Below, in pieces: positions 1 to 8,892 of a stretch of DNA of 64,000 nucleotides. The notes under the pieces were generated by a model. The model made no database searches and was not told the origin of the DNA. It saw only the letters and a program-made list of their open reading frames with translations. Position 1 is the first letter of the stretch. Each line of letters begins with the position of its first letter. A program made the position numbers and the translations under genes. Location of the stretch: contig RSEH01000156.1 of NCBI GenBank assembly GCA_006503475.1, positions 1 through 64,000 of the forward strand. The letters run 5' to 3'. This DNA comes from Stentor roeselii. Lineage: Eukaryota > Ciliophora > Heterotrichea > Heterotrichida > Stentoridae.

Positions 1-34
1 TTGGAGTGTTTTTTTGGATTCAAGCATATTATTA

Positions 35-349
35 TTACAGAATTATTTCTTCGGTCGATTTGAAGAGTTGAAGTTTTGTTATCAAGTCAATCACCTGATC
101 TGCAGAAACTTGCCTTGGGTCTAAGTAAGTTGAGTGCTTTTTACGAAGACTGTTGTAGATGTGCTCTGCTGGGGTTGAAAGAAGGGATTCACGTATTCGC
201 ATTTTGTGAAGGTATAGTTTTCCTGTTCCTGGAACTAGGTACTCCATTATTAAAGCGGAGTTTTGATAGTCTAGGGCAAAACGCTTGGGTTGGATCTCGG
301 AAAATGTGTCCACTCCTAATGCCATTGATCCTTGTGTTAAGAAAGCCAT
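35..349 (-). CDS. CEP19-like centrosomal/basal-body protein
   Basis: Encodes a 104-residue protein starting at ATG and ending in TAA. The core, from about residue 24 (RFALDYQNSALIMEYLVPGT) through the stretch with LHKMRIR, KKHSTYLD and VIDLITKL, follows the pattern of the CEP19 domain: an aliphatic strand, a Lys/Arg-rich turn, then a K.H..YL motif and a closing helix. In animals CEP19 sits at centrioles and ciliary basal bodies, where it recruits the RABL2 ciliogenesis pathway. The protein is shorter than human CEP19 (about 165 residues) and lacks its C-terminal tail, as short protist members seem to. The gene is divergent from the TTLL gene across about 400 bp. The family call rests on pattern recognition only. 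Confidence 0.6.
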   Translation of the reverse strand: MAFLTQGSMALGVDTFSEIQPKRFALDYQNSALIMEYLVPGTGKLYLHKMRIRESLLSTPAEHIYNSLRKKHSTYLDPRQVSADQVIDLITKLQLFKSTEEIIL

Positions 350-749
350 TAGAAATAGTTTATTGAGATTTTTTAGGTGACGGGAGAATTATGTCTTTTT
401 AGGTATTTTTGTTATCAAGGGTTATGAAGAGAAATGATTTTTTTGAAGAATTTTAATTGGGCTATGAGGCTGTATTCATGTTATTTTAAATATTTCATAG
501 AAACTGAATGATGAAGGGTTGGCTTATTGGGAACTTTTGATTTAAATCATTCATATCCCTGGGTTAATCATATAAAGAATTTATTATAATCAAACTGAAT
601 TATATGAAAGAAAGTTTTATAAATACCCCGAAAATCATTGTATTAAACCCTACTCAAAAGTACTAATTTCACTTATTTCATCCCTCCACATCAAAAATCA
701 TTGAAATACATTCAGTCCAACCCCTATTCTTAATTTAAATCATTTAAAA
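350..749. promoter_or_regulatory. Divergent intergenic region (CEP19-like / TTLL)
   Basis: AT-rich stretch between two divergently transcribed genes, so it must hold both promoters. No convincing coding frame, RNA gene or recognisable regulatory motif is visible. Confidence 0.4.
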
Positions 750-2200
750 ATGAACCAAAGCCCAGAAAAACTCGATGTGAAGATATCCACAGCAAGTAAA
801 TCTAAATAGACACAAGATACAAGGTTCTTCGCTATGTAGCCAAAGAGCTGAACTGGAAGCTGACAAAATCAGAGGACAATTGGAACGTGATGTGGTTTGA
901 CTGCACTATTCCTCCATCGTTTCTCAGTAAAATGAAAGGCTATCAGAGAGTCAATCATTTTCCAGGCATGTACGCAATTGCTAGAAAAAGCAATTTATGC
1001 ATGAATCTTAACAAAATACGCAAGAGACTTCCGAATGACTTCAATTTTTACCCTCGGACATGGTTTCTGCCTTCGGAGTTCCATGATTTTTCTAATTACT
1101 CAACAAATAAACGAGGAACTTATATTGTGAAGCCTGCTGCGAGTTCTCAGGGAAAGGGAATTTTTATGATTTCTGAAGCTGAGGAAGTTAATTGTTTAGG
1201 AGATGCTATTGTTCAAGAGTATATAGACCAACCTCTCCTAATCGACGGTTTAAAGTTCGACATGCGTATCTACGTCTTAGTATCAGGTTGCGACCCTCTC
1301 CGTATTTTCATCCACAAAGAAGGCCTAGCTCGATTCGCAACAGAAAAGTACTTCAAGCCCGCTCCATGGAACCTCGACAAAGTCTGCATGCACCTAACAA
1401 ACTACTCCCTAAACAAATCCAATCCAAAATTCATAAAAAACAAAAGTGCGAACGACGACAATCAAGGTCACAAGCGAAGTTTATCCTCAACTTTAACTTA
1501 CTTAGAACAAAAAGGCTTCGACGTCAAGCAAATGTGGAAGCAAGTTTCAGACATGGTAGTAAAAACAATAGCATCGATTCAACCTTCTCTTGCACACACT
1601 TACAGAACCTGCAGACCTGCAGACGTGACAAACGCGATGTGCTTTGAAATCTTGGGATTCGATGTCATTCTTGATAAGAACTTCCAGCCTTGGCTACTTG
1701 AAGTGAATCATTCTCCTTCTTTTGAAACTTCTACTCCTCTTGATAAAAAAATTAAAACTCAGGTAATTGTTGATTGTTTAAAATTACTTGGGTTGGCACC
1801 TCATGATAAGAAAAACTTTGAAAGTCGAAATAAAATGATGATCGCTCAAAGAAGCATTTTTCGGAAAAGTTTTTATGAAAAAAATCAGGACTTGGCTATT
1901 GAGAAGGAAATTTTTGAATATGAAAGAGAGGTTATTGAAGAATCTGTTTGTGGACTTGTTCGTGTTTACCCGAAAAGGTTGGAGTATTATAAGAAGGTTA
2001 TTGATTGTGCTAAGGAAATCGTTGAGGAATTCACTGGAGCTAGGAAAAGACCTCAGACTACTGGAAGGACTTCTACTACTCCTCAACCTGCTCGAGGAAA
2101 GTCTTTGGAAAAGTCACCTTATAGAAGACTAGCTGTTGATGGAAAAGTTGTAAATAAAGATTGCTCGCTTAAAAAAAAGGTAAAAACTAAGAAAATTTAA
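750..2200 (+). CDS. Tubulin polyglutamylase, TTLL6/7/13-like
   Basis: Tubulin tyrosine ligase-like enzyme that would add glutamates to tubulin tails, probably on axonemal or cortical microtubules. The intact frame without an intron would begin only at a GTG inside the conserved domain; an upstream ATG at 750 joins it in frame across a tiny intron (796-809), restoring the usual TTLL start (YKVLRYVAKELNWK then WNVMWFD). The spliced protein is 478 residues. Motifs in order: KPAASSQGKG (Lys near residue 123, ATP binding), QPLLIDGLKFDMRIYVLV, CDPLRIF, EGLARFAT, HLTNYSLNK near 206, and the Mg-binding PWLLEVNHSPSF near 314. The DPLRIF, LARFAT and HLTNYS signatures fit the TTLL6/7/13 polyglutamylases better than TTLL1 or TTLL9. 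The C-terminus is basic (KKKVKTKK), possibly for microtubule contact. Family certain; subtype likely. Confidence 0.88.
796..809 (+). other. Tiny intron in the TTLL gene (14 nt as read)
   Basis: GTAAATCTAAATAG has GT and AG ends and carries in-frame stops. Its removal fuses the ATG at 750 to the conserved TTLL N-terminus in the correct phase. It is one base shorter than the two 15-nt introns near 58.4-58.6 kb; a base missing from the assembly inside the intron would not alter the spliced message. Confidence 0.65.
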
Positions 2201-2383
2201 TGATTTCATTATTTAATAGAAAAAATCTATTAGGATCCACAGTATTCATTATTTAAGTGAAGATCAAATGAAGATTAAGAACAATATAAAAAAACTTACT
2301 TCTTTTCAATATACCTCACGATCAAAGTGACTATTCAACTTTTCCCCTGATTTTCTTGTATAATTTCTCCAGGTATAATAAAA

Positions 2384-3505
2384 ATGAACGCAGAAAGAAG
2401 GTATTTCCTAACTCGATACCTTTGCATCATCGGAACAGTATTATGTGGTTCAGGAAGCACAATCATCGCAAAACGTTTAGACTCGATAAACTTTTACTTC
2501 CCATTATTCCAAACCGGGTTGATGTTCCTCGGAATGTCGATATGTTGTGGTCTAACTCTTCTCTTCTCAAAAAAAAACGAACACCTAAAGCTAATTCAAT
2601 CCTCTTCAGAACAAAAAGAAACCAAAAACTGCATCGAAAAAATCGGAAAATTTGCCTTTTGTGTGACAGCAATTTTCGACTTTTTAGGTTCATTTATGGA
2701 ATACTTTAGCTACAACCTACTCAAAGCCTCTTCAATAGTCACTTTTAAAATGATGGTAATCGTTTTCATCGTGCTCTATCGCGTGATTATCATGAAAAAA
2801 ACTATTTATCGTCACCAAAAACTCGGATTGACTTTCCTAGGAATGGGTTTTTTAATCGTAGGGTCTGAAGTGTGTTTTAACTCAGATAATCAAATTGACT
2901 GGAACAGCACTGCAGGAATCGGTATCACTTTAATGATAATCGCGCAGATATTCAACTCCTCAGTGATAGTTCTACAAGAATACCAAATGAATCAAATCCC
3001 AATAACACCTCAAGAGGCAGTTCTAATCCAAGGAGTGAGCGGTTTGATATTCTGCACAATAGTCTACGCGCCGCTTCATTACCTTTTTCGTAATTTCAAA
3101 TCAAACATAACAGATATTTCAGAACCTTCTATAAAACTGACTAACTCTACTGAGATCCTCTTGTTAATTCTTTTTTTTCTAGTCGTTGTTGGTTTTTTGA
3201 ACTTTTTTCAGGTAAAAACAATAAAAATCTCTGATTCTCTTTCTTTGTGCACCATTGACTCTGGACGTGTTATCCTTGTTTGGATCCTTTCAATTGCCTT
3301 CAGCTTCGAAACTGCCTTACCCGTCGAAATAATTGGAGGAGGTTGTTTGATCTTCGGGATTTTGATTTATAATGAAGTTGTCGTCATTCCTTGTTGCGGA
3401 CTCAAAAAGTCTGCAAAGGCCAGTATGAAGGAAAATGAAATTTACAGGGAATTGAAGATTAAGGATAGACAATGGCAGATGAACCTTGACTCTATTCTCA
3501 AATAA
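2384..3505 (+). CDS. SLC35F6-like drug/metabolite transporter (EamA fold)
   Basis: Polytopic membrane protein of 373 residues with about ten hydrophobic segments, the layout of the DMT/EamA superfamily and of nucleotide-sugar-type SLC35 carriers. The order of features matches SLC35F6: an N-terminal helix with GSGSTIIAKR, the stretch DFLGSFMEYFSYNLLKASS, then FKMMVIVFIVLYRV, TFLGMGFLIVG, IIAQIFNSSVIVLQEY and the final SLCTIDSGRVILVWILSIAF with a GILIYNEVV end. SLC35F6 in animals is a lysosomal or mitochondrial-associated protein whose substrate is not settled, so none is named here. The C-terminal ~40 residues are charged and cytosolic-looking. The stop lies 14 bp from the stop of the convergent zinc-finger gene. 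Confidence 0.75.
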   Translation: MNAERRYFLTRYLCIIGTVLCGSGSTIIAKRLDSINFYFPLFQTGLMFLGMSICCGLTLLFSKKNEHLKLIQSSSEQKETKNCIEKIGKFAFCVTAIFDFLGSFMEYFSYNLLKASSIVTFKMMVIVFIVLYRVIIMKKTIYRHQKLGLTFLGMGFLIVGSEVCFNSDNQIDWNSTAGIGITLMIIAQIFNSSVIVLQEYQMNQIPITPQEAVLIQGVSGLIFCTIVYAPLHYLFRNFKSNITDISEPSIKLTNSTEILLLILFFLVVVGFLNFFQVKTIKISDSLSLCTIDSGRVILVWILSIAFSFETALPVEIIGGGCLIFGILIYNEVVVIPCCGLKKSAKASMKENEIYRELKIKDRQWQMNLDSILK

Positions 3506-3519
3506 TTGTAATTTAGTTA

Positions 3520-3945
3520 TTAATCATCGTGCATTGGTAACGTGCAGGAACCTTGACGTGACTCGGATATGTGAGGAAGGTCTACCCTTTGGCTTAGGTC
3601 TGCGTAGAGGTAAATTCGCTCGATTTTTGAAAGGGGTCGAATGTCTGGGTCTAAACTGCAGCAGAGCATTGTGGATAGTTTTGGAATACGAATGTTTTCT
3701 TGGTCTGGCCTTGATGATGTCTGAGGGGCTGAATTGGAGTGCCAACTATAAGAGTGTTCCAATCGCATGTGTTCTCTCTTGTTTTGTTTGGATGAGAAAC
3801 GCTTGTAACAAATAGAGCATTCATAAGGTCGTATCCCATTATGACAAGACTCGATATGTCGCTTCAGATTGTACTTGGAGCTGAGTATTTTGTTGCACCC
3901 AGGCACTGAACACTTCATTTCTTGCTGTCCTGCAAAAGATTCCAT
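3520..3945 (-). CDS. Small two-finger C2H2 zinc-finger protein
   Basis: 141-residue protein with two adjacent C2H2 fingers near the N-terminus: Cys12, Cys17, His30, His35 and Cys43, Cys46, His59, His64, joined by a variant linker (NGIRPYE) close to the TGEKP type. The first finger has C-x4-C spacing as in TFIIIA-type fingers. Two fingers in tandem suggest DNA or RNA binding, probably nuclear. The remaining ~75 residues are low in hydrophobics and show no known domain. Target unknown. The gene is convergent with the SLC35F6-like transporter and its 3' flank is only 14 bp. Confidence 0.8.
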   Translation of the reverse strand: MESFAGQQEMKCSVPGCNKILSSKYNLKRHIESCHNGIRPYECSICYKRFSSKQNKREHMRLEHSYSWHSNSAPQTSSRPDQENIRIPKLSTMLCCSLDPDIRPLSKIERIYLYADLSQRVDLPHISESRQGSCTLPMHDD

Positions 3946-4671
3946 TTATTAGAGGCTGGTATTAAGTTATTTTGGAATAATGGATTTACGAATGCAATAT
4001 TTTTATCTTGTGGAAATTTTTCTTCTCTTTACATACTGCTGCTTTTTTAGCTCTTTATTTAGTTTGACTCGAAACTCTCAAAGATTTAAGAGTTTTTGTG
4101 GACTTTCAATGAATTGAAGATATAATTAAGTAGAAAACTTAGTTGATTTGAAAATTTCAAGATTTTTAAAGATTTTAGAAAGTTTTTGGTTGATTTGATG
4201 AAGATTTGACGATTTTTAACATTTTTTAGTATTCATGGATTTAATTAGTCTTGGAGATTTACAAGGAATTACTAGTGCTTATCTTAATCATGTTTTAGGA
4301 TAATATTCTTTTGCTGGAAATTTTTAGATATTAGAGGATTATGATGCAAGATTTTTAAATTTATTAGAGTTTTCCTTATTTCTAAACTAAATGATTAATA
4401 CCATTTAAGATTTTACATAAATAATAGATTTTCGCTGAAGTATTTGCAATTTTATGGGTTTATTGAATCTGATGAAAAAAACATACGTAAAAAATGACTG
4501 CATTATAATAGTTTGATATTTAACTCCGGTAAATCTTCAGATATTAATAAAAACAATCACAATAACAGCAATCCACTTAAATAAAATCTCCAACTAAAAA
4601 AACCTGTTCCCCTCTAAACTCACCAAATTAATGACCTAAAATTCCATGACTTCCATATCTTATGACAATAA
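3946..4671. other. AT-rich intergenic region, no gene seen
   Basis: Very AT-rich, with runs such as GATTTTTAAAGATTTT. It must hold the promoters of the divergent zinc-finger and citrate synthase genes. No coding-like frame or RNA gene was recognised. Confidence 0.5.
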
Positions 4672-5961
4672 ATGCTAACTCATCGTTCAATATCTTCAAT
4701 CTTCTCAGTGATGTCATCTAAAGTCTCGGACAAGCGAATCCAACTAGAATCCCTTATACAATCAAAGCATTTCCCAGTATCCCAAAACACAATATCCGAG
4801 CTTCTAGACGGTCAAAAAGGTGTAAAATCCTTGATCTGCGAGACATCAAGCGTGACCTCATCAGGTATAAAATTCCGAGGATTATCCCTAAAAGAAGTTC
4901 TTTCAGACCTTCCAGGTGTTCAAAAGCAGCCAAGTCTTGAGTCTCTTCTTTGGCTTCTGCTGACAGGAGAGGTTCCCTCTTACCAAGACTTCTTTTCATT
5001 CAAGTCTGACTTAAGCACCTTCGTCCTTCCACCCTCAACCGAGTCTCTTCTAGTCTCTCTTCCAAAAGACCTACACCCAATGACCCAATTTTCAATTGCA
5101 GTGACATCTTTGACCCCCTTGAGCCAATACTCCTCAAAGTACTTCTCAACTCCAAGATCAGACCACTGGGAACTAATGTTAAAAGACAGTCTTTTCCTCA
5201 TTTCAGTCCTTCCTAAAATCGCTGCTCTCATATATCGAGGGACTTTTAAAGATGGAATACTTGGAAGTCCTTCTCATGCTGACCTAGCGGAAGACTTTTC
5301 TCGAATGATTGGCTGGAAAGATGAAAAATTCTTTGAAGCCCTTCGGCTTTTCCTTGTCATTCACGCTGATCATGAAGGAAGCAACGTGAGTACTCATGCC
5401 GCTCGACTGGTGGCCTCGGCAGGTGGAAATGTTTTTGAAGCTTTTGCTGCAGGGCTGAATGGACTAGCTGGGCCTAGTCATGGGATGGGAATGCAGAACT
5501 GCTTGATGTGGCTTGTGGACCTTTGGAGGACTTTAGGTGAAAATATTGATGAAAAAAGTGTGGAAATCGCTGTTAGAGCTTTTTTGATGAAAGATGGAAA
5601 AGTACCAGGATTTGGACACCCAGTGTTGAGAAATGTTGATGAAAGGTTTTTGGCTCAGTTTGAATTTGCGGGGAAACATTTAAAAGGTGACCCGCTTTGT
5701 GAAATTATTAGAATTGTTAGTCAGGTCACTCCGAGAGTGATGAAGGAAATGGGGATGAATGTTTTGTATCCTAATATGTACTTGCATAGTGCTGCGATAC
5801 TTTTTCATTATGGGTTAAGGATGTATGAATACTATTGTGTTCTTTTTGGATTTTCTAGAGCTGTTGGAATTGTTAGTAATGTTGTTTGGGATGTCGCTTT
5901 GCAGTTACCGATGGAAGAAATCCAATCAGTTACTTTAGAAGAACTAGAAAGACTTAGCTGA
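4672..5961 (+). CDS. Citrate synthase homologue with altered active site
   Basis: 429-residue member of the eukaryotic mitochondrial citrate synthase family (oxaloacetate + acetyl-CoA to citrate). The N-terminus is Ser/Arg-rich without early acids, compatible with a mitochondrial presequence. Conserved landmarks: HADHEGSNVSTHAARL (His234, equal to pig His238), GPSHGMGMQ (His270, pig His274), GFGHPVLRNVDERF (His316 and Arg325, pig His320 and Arg329), and FSRAVG (Arg396, pig Arg401). Two residues differ by my hand alignment: the catalytic Asp375 of PNVDAHS is Tyr370 in PNMYLHS, and substrate-binding Arg421 in LERPKS is Glu416 in MEEIQS. The protein may therefore be weakly active or inactive as an enzyme. 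Citrate synthase of Tetrahymena is also known as a 14-nm filament protein, so a structural role is possible (inference). Fold assignment is secure, activity is not. Confidence 0.92.
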   Translation: MLTHRSISSIFSVMSSKVSDKRIQLESLIQSKHFPVSQNTISELLDGQKGVKSLICETSSVTSSGIKFRGLSLKEVLSDLPGVQKQPSLESLLWLLLTGEVPSYQDFFSFKSDLSTFVLPPSTESLLVSLPKDLHPMTQFSIAVTSLTPLSQYSSKYFSTPRSDHWELMLKDSLFLISVLPKIAALIYRGTFKDGILGSPSHADLAEDFSRMIGWKDEKFFEALRLFLVIHADHEGSNVSTHAARLVASAGGNVFEAFAAGLNGLAGPSHGMGMQNCLMWLVDLWRTLGENIDEKSVEIAVRAFLMKDGKVPGFGHPVLRNVDERFLAQFEFAGKHLKGDPLCEIIRIVSQVTPRVMKEMGMNVLYPNMYLHSAAILFHYGLRMYEYYCVLFGFSRAVGIVSNVVWDVALQLPMEEIQSVTLEELERLS

Positions 5962-6051
5962 GTAATAATTTAACATATCAAGCTTATATTCAGAATTAAC
6001 AAATAGAAATAGAATAACTATTATCTAATTCTAGCATTTGCTTTAACCTCC

Positions 6052-8652
6052 TCACTTACCAGTAGTTTTCGCTCTTTCCCTAACAAGAAAGTTTTCCTCT
6101 AAAGAAACTGCAGTTCTAATTCTTTTCTCTTCCCTCAAATCATTCAAAATTTCTAATCCAAAAGGTCCTCTGCGATGTTCTCCAAGACAATACTTTAAAA
6201 AAAGTTTCTGAATATTTTCATGAGAAACCATTTCATGACTATCTCTGATTTCATGATAAAACCTTTCAGTCTTTCCTTCCAATTCAGGGTCAACAAGTCT
6301 AAAGATAGTTTTAAACTCTTCTTTATTGACAGGGTCCTTGAATCCATTTAAGATTCTTGCAATATTTTCCCTTTGTTTCCTTTGAATTTCATTAAAAACC
6401 TCGACTAAGGTACTTAAAAACTTTGCCTTTGAAATAACATAATTTTTATTCCTTGCAAGTTCCTGAAAGTTCTTGATACTAAAACGATTCATAAAAACCT
6501 CCTTCGCTATTTCTTGTGTTCCAGGAGTTGCTATTTTCGCAAAGCAAAGTTCCAGGTCGTTTTCATCGACCCACAGGTCGATGTTTGACTTAGAGAACTG
6601 AGAAAGTTCCTTGATATCCACACTTAAAGACGCATCTTTATCAATTATATTGAAAACTCCTTCAATTGACCTTCCAAGTCTAACAATTTTCTGACAAATC
6701 TGAAAAACAACGAAGTCTTCCACACAGATCTCAGCAGGTCTTAATAGTTTCAAGGCAAGTGTTCCGAGATTTCTATAGTTTTCAAAGATATTCACTATTA
6801 AATCAATCACATCATTTGCTTGTGCAAGTCCTCCTGATTTTGCCTCGTCAATCATGTCTTTTTTATTTCTACTTGACCGACGGTTCTGAGTGATTAATGA
6901 GCTTTTCTCGTATTTTTCATTTAAAACCATGAACTTTGAACGTGCTGACGCCAGGTAAACCGCGAAGTGAAGAGGAAGAGGGTTCATATCAAAAATGCCT
7001 AACAATCGGCAGAAAATACTTCCGTAAGGATCTTGTTGTTCGTAGAGTTCTTGAAGAGCGGGAATGATTTGAGCTAGTTGTCTGTTCGCGATTTTAGGAA
7101 TTCCGAAGACCCTTGAAAGATGTTCTTGCATAAATTCAGCCATTGATCTGGGCTTTCTCTTTTCTTTTATGTCTTTTTCGTCAGTTTCGACCTTCTTATC
7201 CATGAGTTCTTCGAGAAACTTGAACAAGTTCACAGTGCTCATCGGCTTTTCATTCGCTCCTCGAATTGTAGTGAAAATCGCGTTGGTTTCTCTGATATCA
7301 CTGTCGATCAATCCAAGACCCTCATCTTCATGAAGCCCACTTAAAGATACCTGCCCGATTGAAGAAATCACTGAAGCTTCTTCTTTTAAATTGAATAGTT
7401 TCCAGGACTGGAAAGATTTTCGAAGGATTTCGTGAAAAGCTGATTTTAAACGCATCACGATGAATTTTTTTAGAGTTGTTGAACATTCGTTTTCTTTTAC
7501 CTTTATTTGCTCTGAGAGTTCAAGTGACATGTTTCCGAGTCTACAGAGCTCTGACTCAAGATCAGCTAGTTTTTTTTGCTTTTTTTCATCAATTTCAACG
7601 TTTTTTTCAGGGTCTTCACATTGAATATCGAGTTTTTCAGCTTGCATAGCGAGAAGGTCTTTAGTATTAGAAAGTTTTTCAATTTCATTTTTGTATTGAT
7701 TGGTTGTTTCTAAGCTTTTTACAAGATCTTGGTAAAGTTTTTCAAGGTCATCTTTTTCATGTTCGACTTTTTCCCTTTTTTCATCAATTTCTTGAATTTG
7801 CTTCTGAAGATCTAAAATTCCTTGCATGCGAGTTTCGAGGTCATTTTGAGTGTTTTCTAAAGCTTCTACTTTTTTTTCTAATTCTTGAACAACAGGGAGG
7901 ATTTGTTCATGTTCAAATTGAAGAGTACTGATTTCTTGATCATTATTTTTCGTGTTAAGTCGAACCATGTCCCAAGCTCTTTCCAAGTCACTTCGAGTAT
8001 TTCTCAATTCAGTGATTTGCGCTTGCAGACTTTTCGATTCCGCATCTTCACTATTAAGAGAGTTGAAATACTGTTGATTCTCTAATTTTGCTTGAATAAT
8101 TTCTAGTTCTTTATCCATGTCATATCTTTTACTCACTCGAGTCACAATCTCTTCAAAGCTTCCTCCACGAAAGGAAGAAAGAATAATTTGATCATCTTTC
8201 ACCTTCTGCAAGTCAGAAAGAAGAGCAGAATATTGACCTTGTGAAAGAATTATTGAAAGACTTATCGACTTGCTGTTGATTTTTTGACACATTTTCACGT
8301 CAAGTTCTTTCAGATGGTCCATGAGTTCTGAAAAGTTCTCAGATATGCGGTATTCGTGCTCTGATGACTCAAGTCGCAATGCGATGTAGGCCTTTGAAGA
8401 GTGAGAGGCTTGTGACATGTTTTTCAGCTTTTCTTGGTATGAAGGACTGGGCATGATTTTAAAGTACTCGGAAAGGATTTTTAAGTTTTGCGAGGACTTT
8501 CGTAACTCGAGATCGATTTTTTCTTGCGGGATTGATACCAGCTCCATGTCGGATTTTAAGAGTTTTGATTCAAGATCTGAGAGACGTGCTTTTTGGTCGG
8601 AAATTTTTGAGAGGACTTCTAATGCTGATGATTTATCTACTACGCAGCCCAT
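6052..8652 (-). CDS. Myristoylated-type coiled-coil protein with EF-hand-like C-terminus
   Basis: The start chosen is the ATG giving MGCVVDKSS, an N-myristoylation/palmitoylation signature; the frame extends 56 codons further upstream only to a TTG, so that extension is rejected. The 866-residue protein is mostly coiled coil over about residues 15-450, followed by a folded C-terminal half. Near residue 670, DKDASLSVDIKE fits an EF-hand loop except for Leu where Gly is usual at position 6. The C-terminal layout (coiled coil, helical domain with LLGIFDMN, EF-hand region, KEEFKTIF) matches the 1,031-residue protein at 21-24 kb, where SRLLGLSE and FEEFQLIF occur at corresponding places. A lipid-anchored cortical or ciliary scaffold is plausible; function unknown. 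Confidence 0.8.
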   Translation of the reverse strand: MGCVVDKSSALEVLSKISDQKARLSDLESKLLKSDMELVSIPQEKIDLELRKSSQNLKILSEYFKIMPSPSYQEKLKNMSQASHSSKAYIALRLESSEHEYRISENFSELMDHLKELDVKMCQKINSKSISLSIILSQGQYSALLSDLQKVKDDQIILSSFRGGSFEEIVTRVSKRYDMDKELEIIQAKLENQQYFNSLNSEDAESKSLQAQITELRNTRSDLERAWDMVRLNTKNNDQEISTLQFEHEQILPVVQELEKKVEALENTQNDLETRMQGILDLQKQIQEIDEKREKVEHEKDDLEKLYQDLVKSLETTNQYKNEIEKLSNTKDLLAMQAEKLDIQCEDPEKNVEIDEKKQKKLADLESELCRLGNMSLELSEQIKVKENECSTTLKKFIVMRLKSAFHEILRKSFQSWKLFNLKEEASVISSIGQVSLSGLHEDEGLGLIDSDIRETNAIFTTIRGANEKPMSTVNLFKFLEELMDKKVETDEKDIKEKRKPRSMAEFMQEHLSRVFGIPKIANRQLAQIIPALQELYEQQDPYGSIFCRLLGIFDMNPLPLHFAVYLASARSKFMVLNEKYEKSSLITQNRRSSRNKKDMIDEAKSGGLAQANDVIDLIVNIFENYRNLGTLALKLLRPAEICVEDFVVFQICQKIVRLGRSIEGVFNIIDKDASLSVDIKELSQFSKSNIDLWVDENDLELCFAKIATPGTQEIAKEVFMNRFSIKNFQELARNKNYVISKAKFLSTLVEVFNEIQRKQRENIARILNGFKDPVNKEEFKTIFRLVDPELEGKTERFYHEIRDSHEMVSHENIQKLFLKYCLGEHRRGPFGLEILNDLREEKRIRTAVSLEENFLVRERAKTTGK

Positions 8653-8892
8653 GTTATTATTAAGGATAGATTTGTTAAGGATGGGAGAATGGATGGGAGA
8701 ATGGAAATTGGAACTTAATGATTGGATATGAATTAGGAGAAAGTCATGATTGAGGAAAGTGACTTGAAGATATTTAAAGAGTTTCAATTTTAAACTGCTG
8801 GAATCATCTGGATTTGACAAGAAATAAAAAAAATTAAGTTTAATTGTAAGTAAGAATTAATAATCTTAATCAAGTTCTACTTTAAGTAATTC

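Noticed and set aside
1192-1647. 151-codon open frame on the + strand
   Set aside because: Lies inside the TTLL catalytic domain in another frame and has an Arg/Ser-rich composition.
8653-8820. 56-codon N-terminal extension of the MGC protein
   Set aside because: It begins at TTG, and the downstream ATG gives a clear MGC myristoylation signature.
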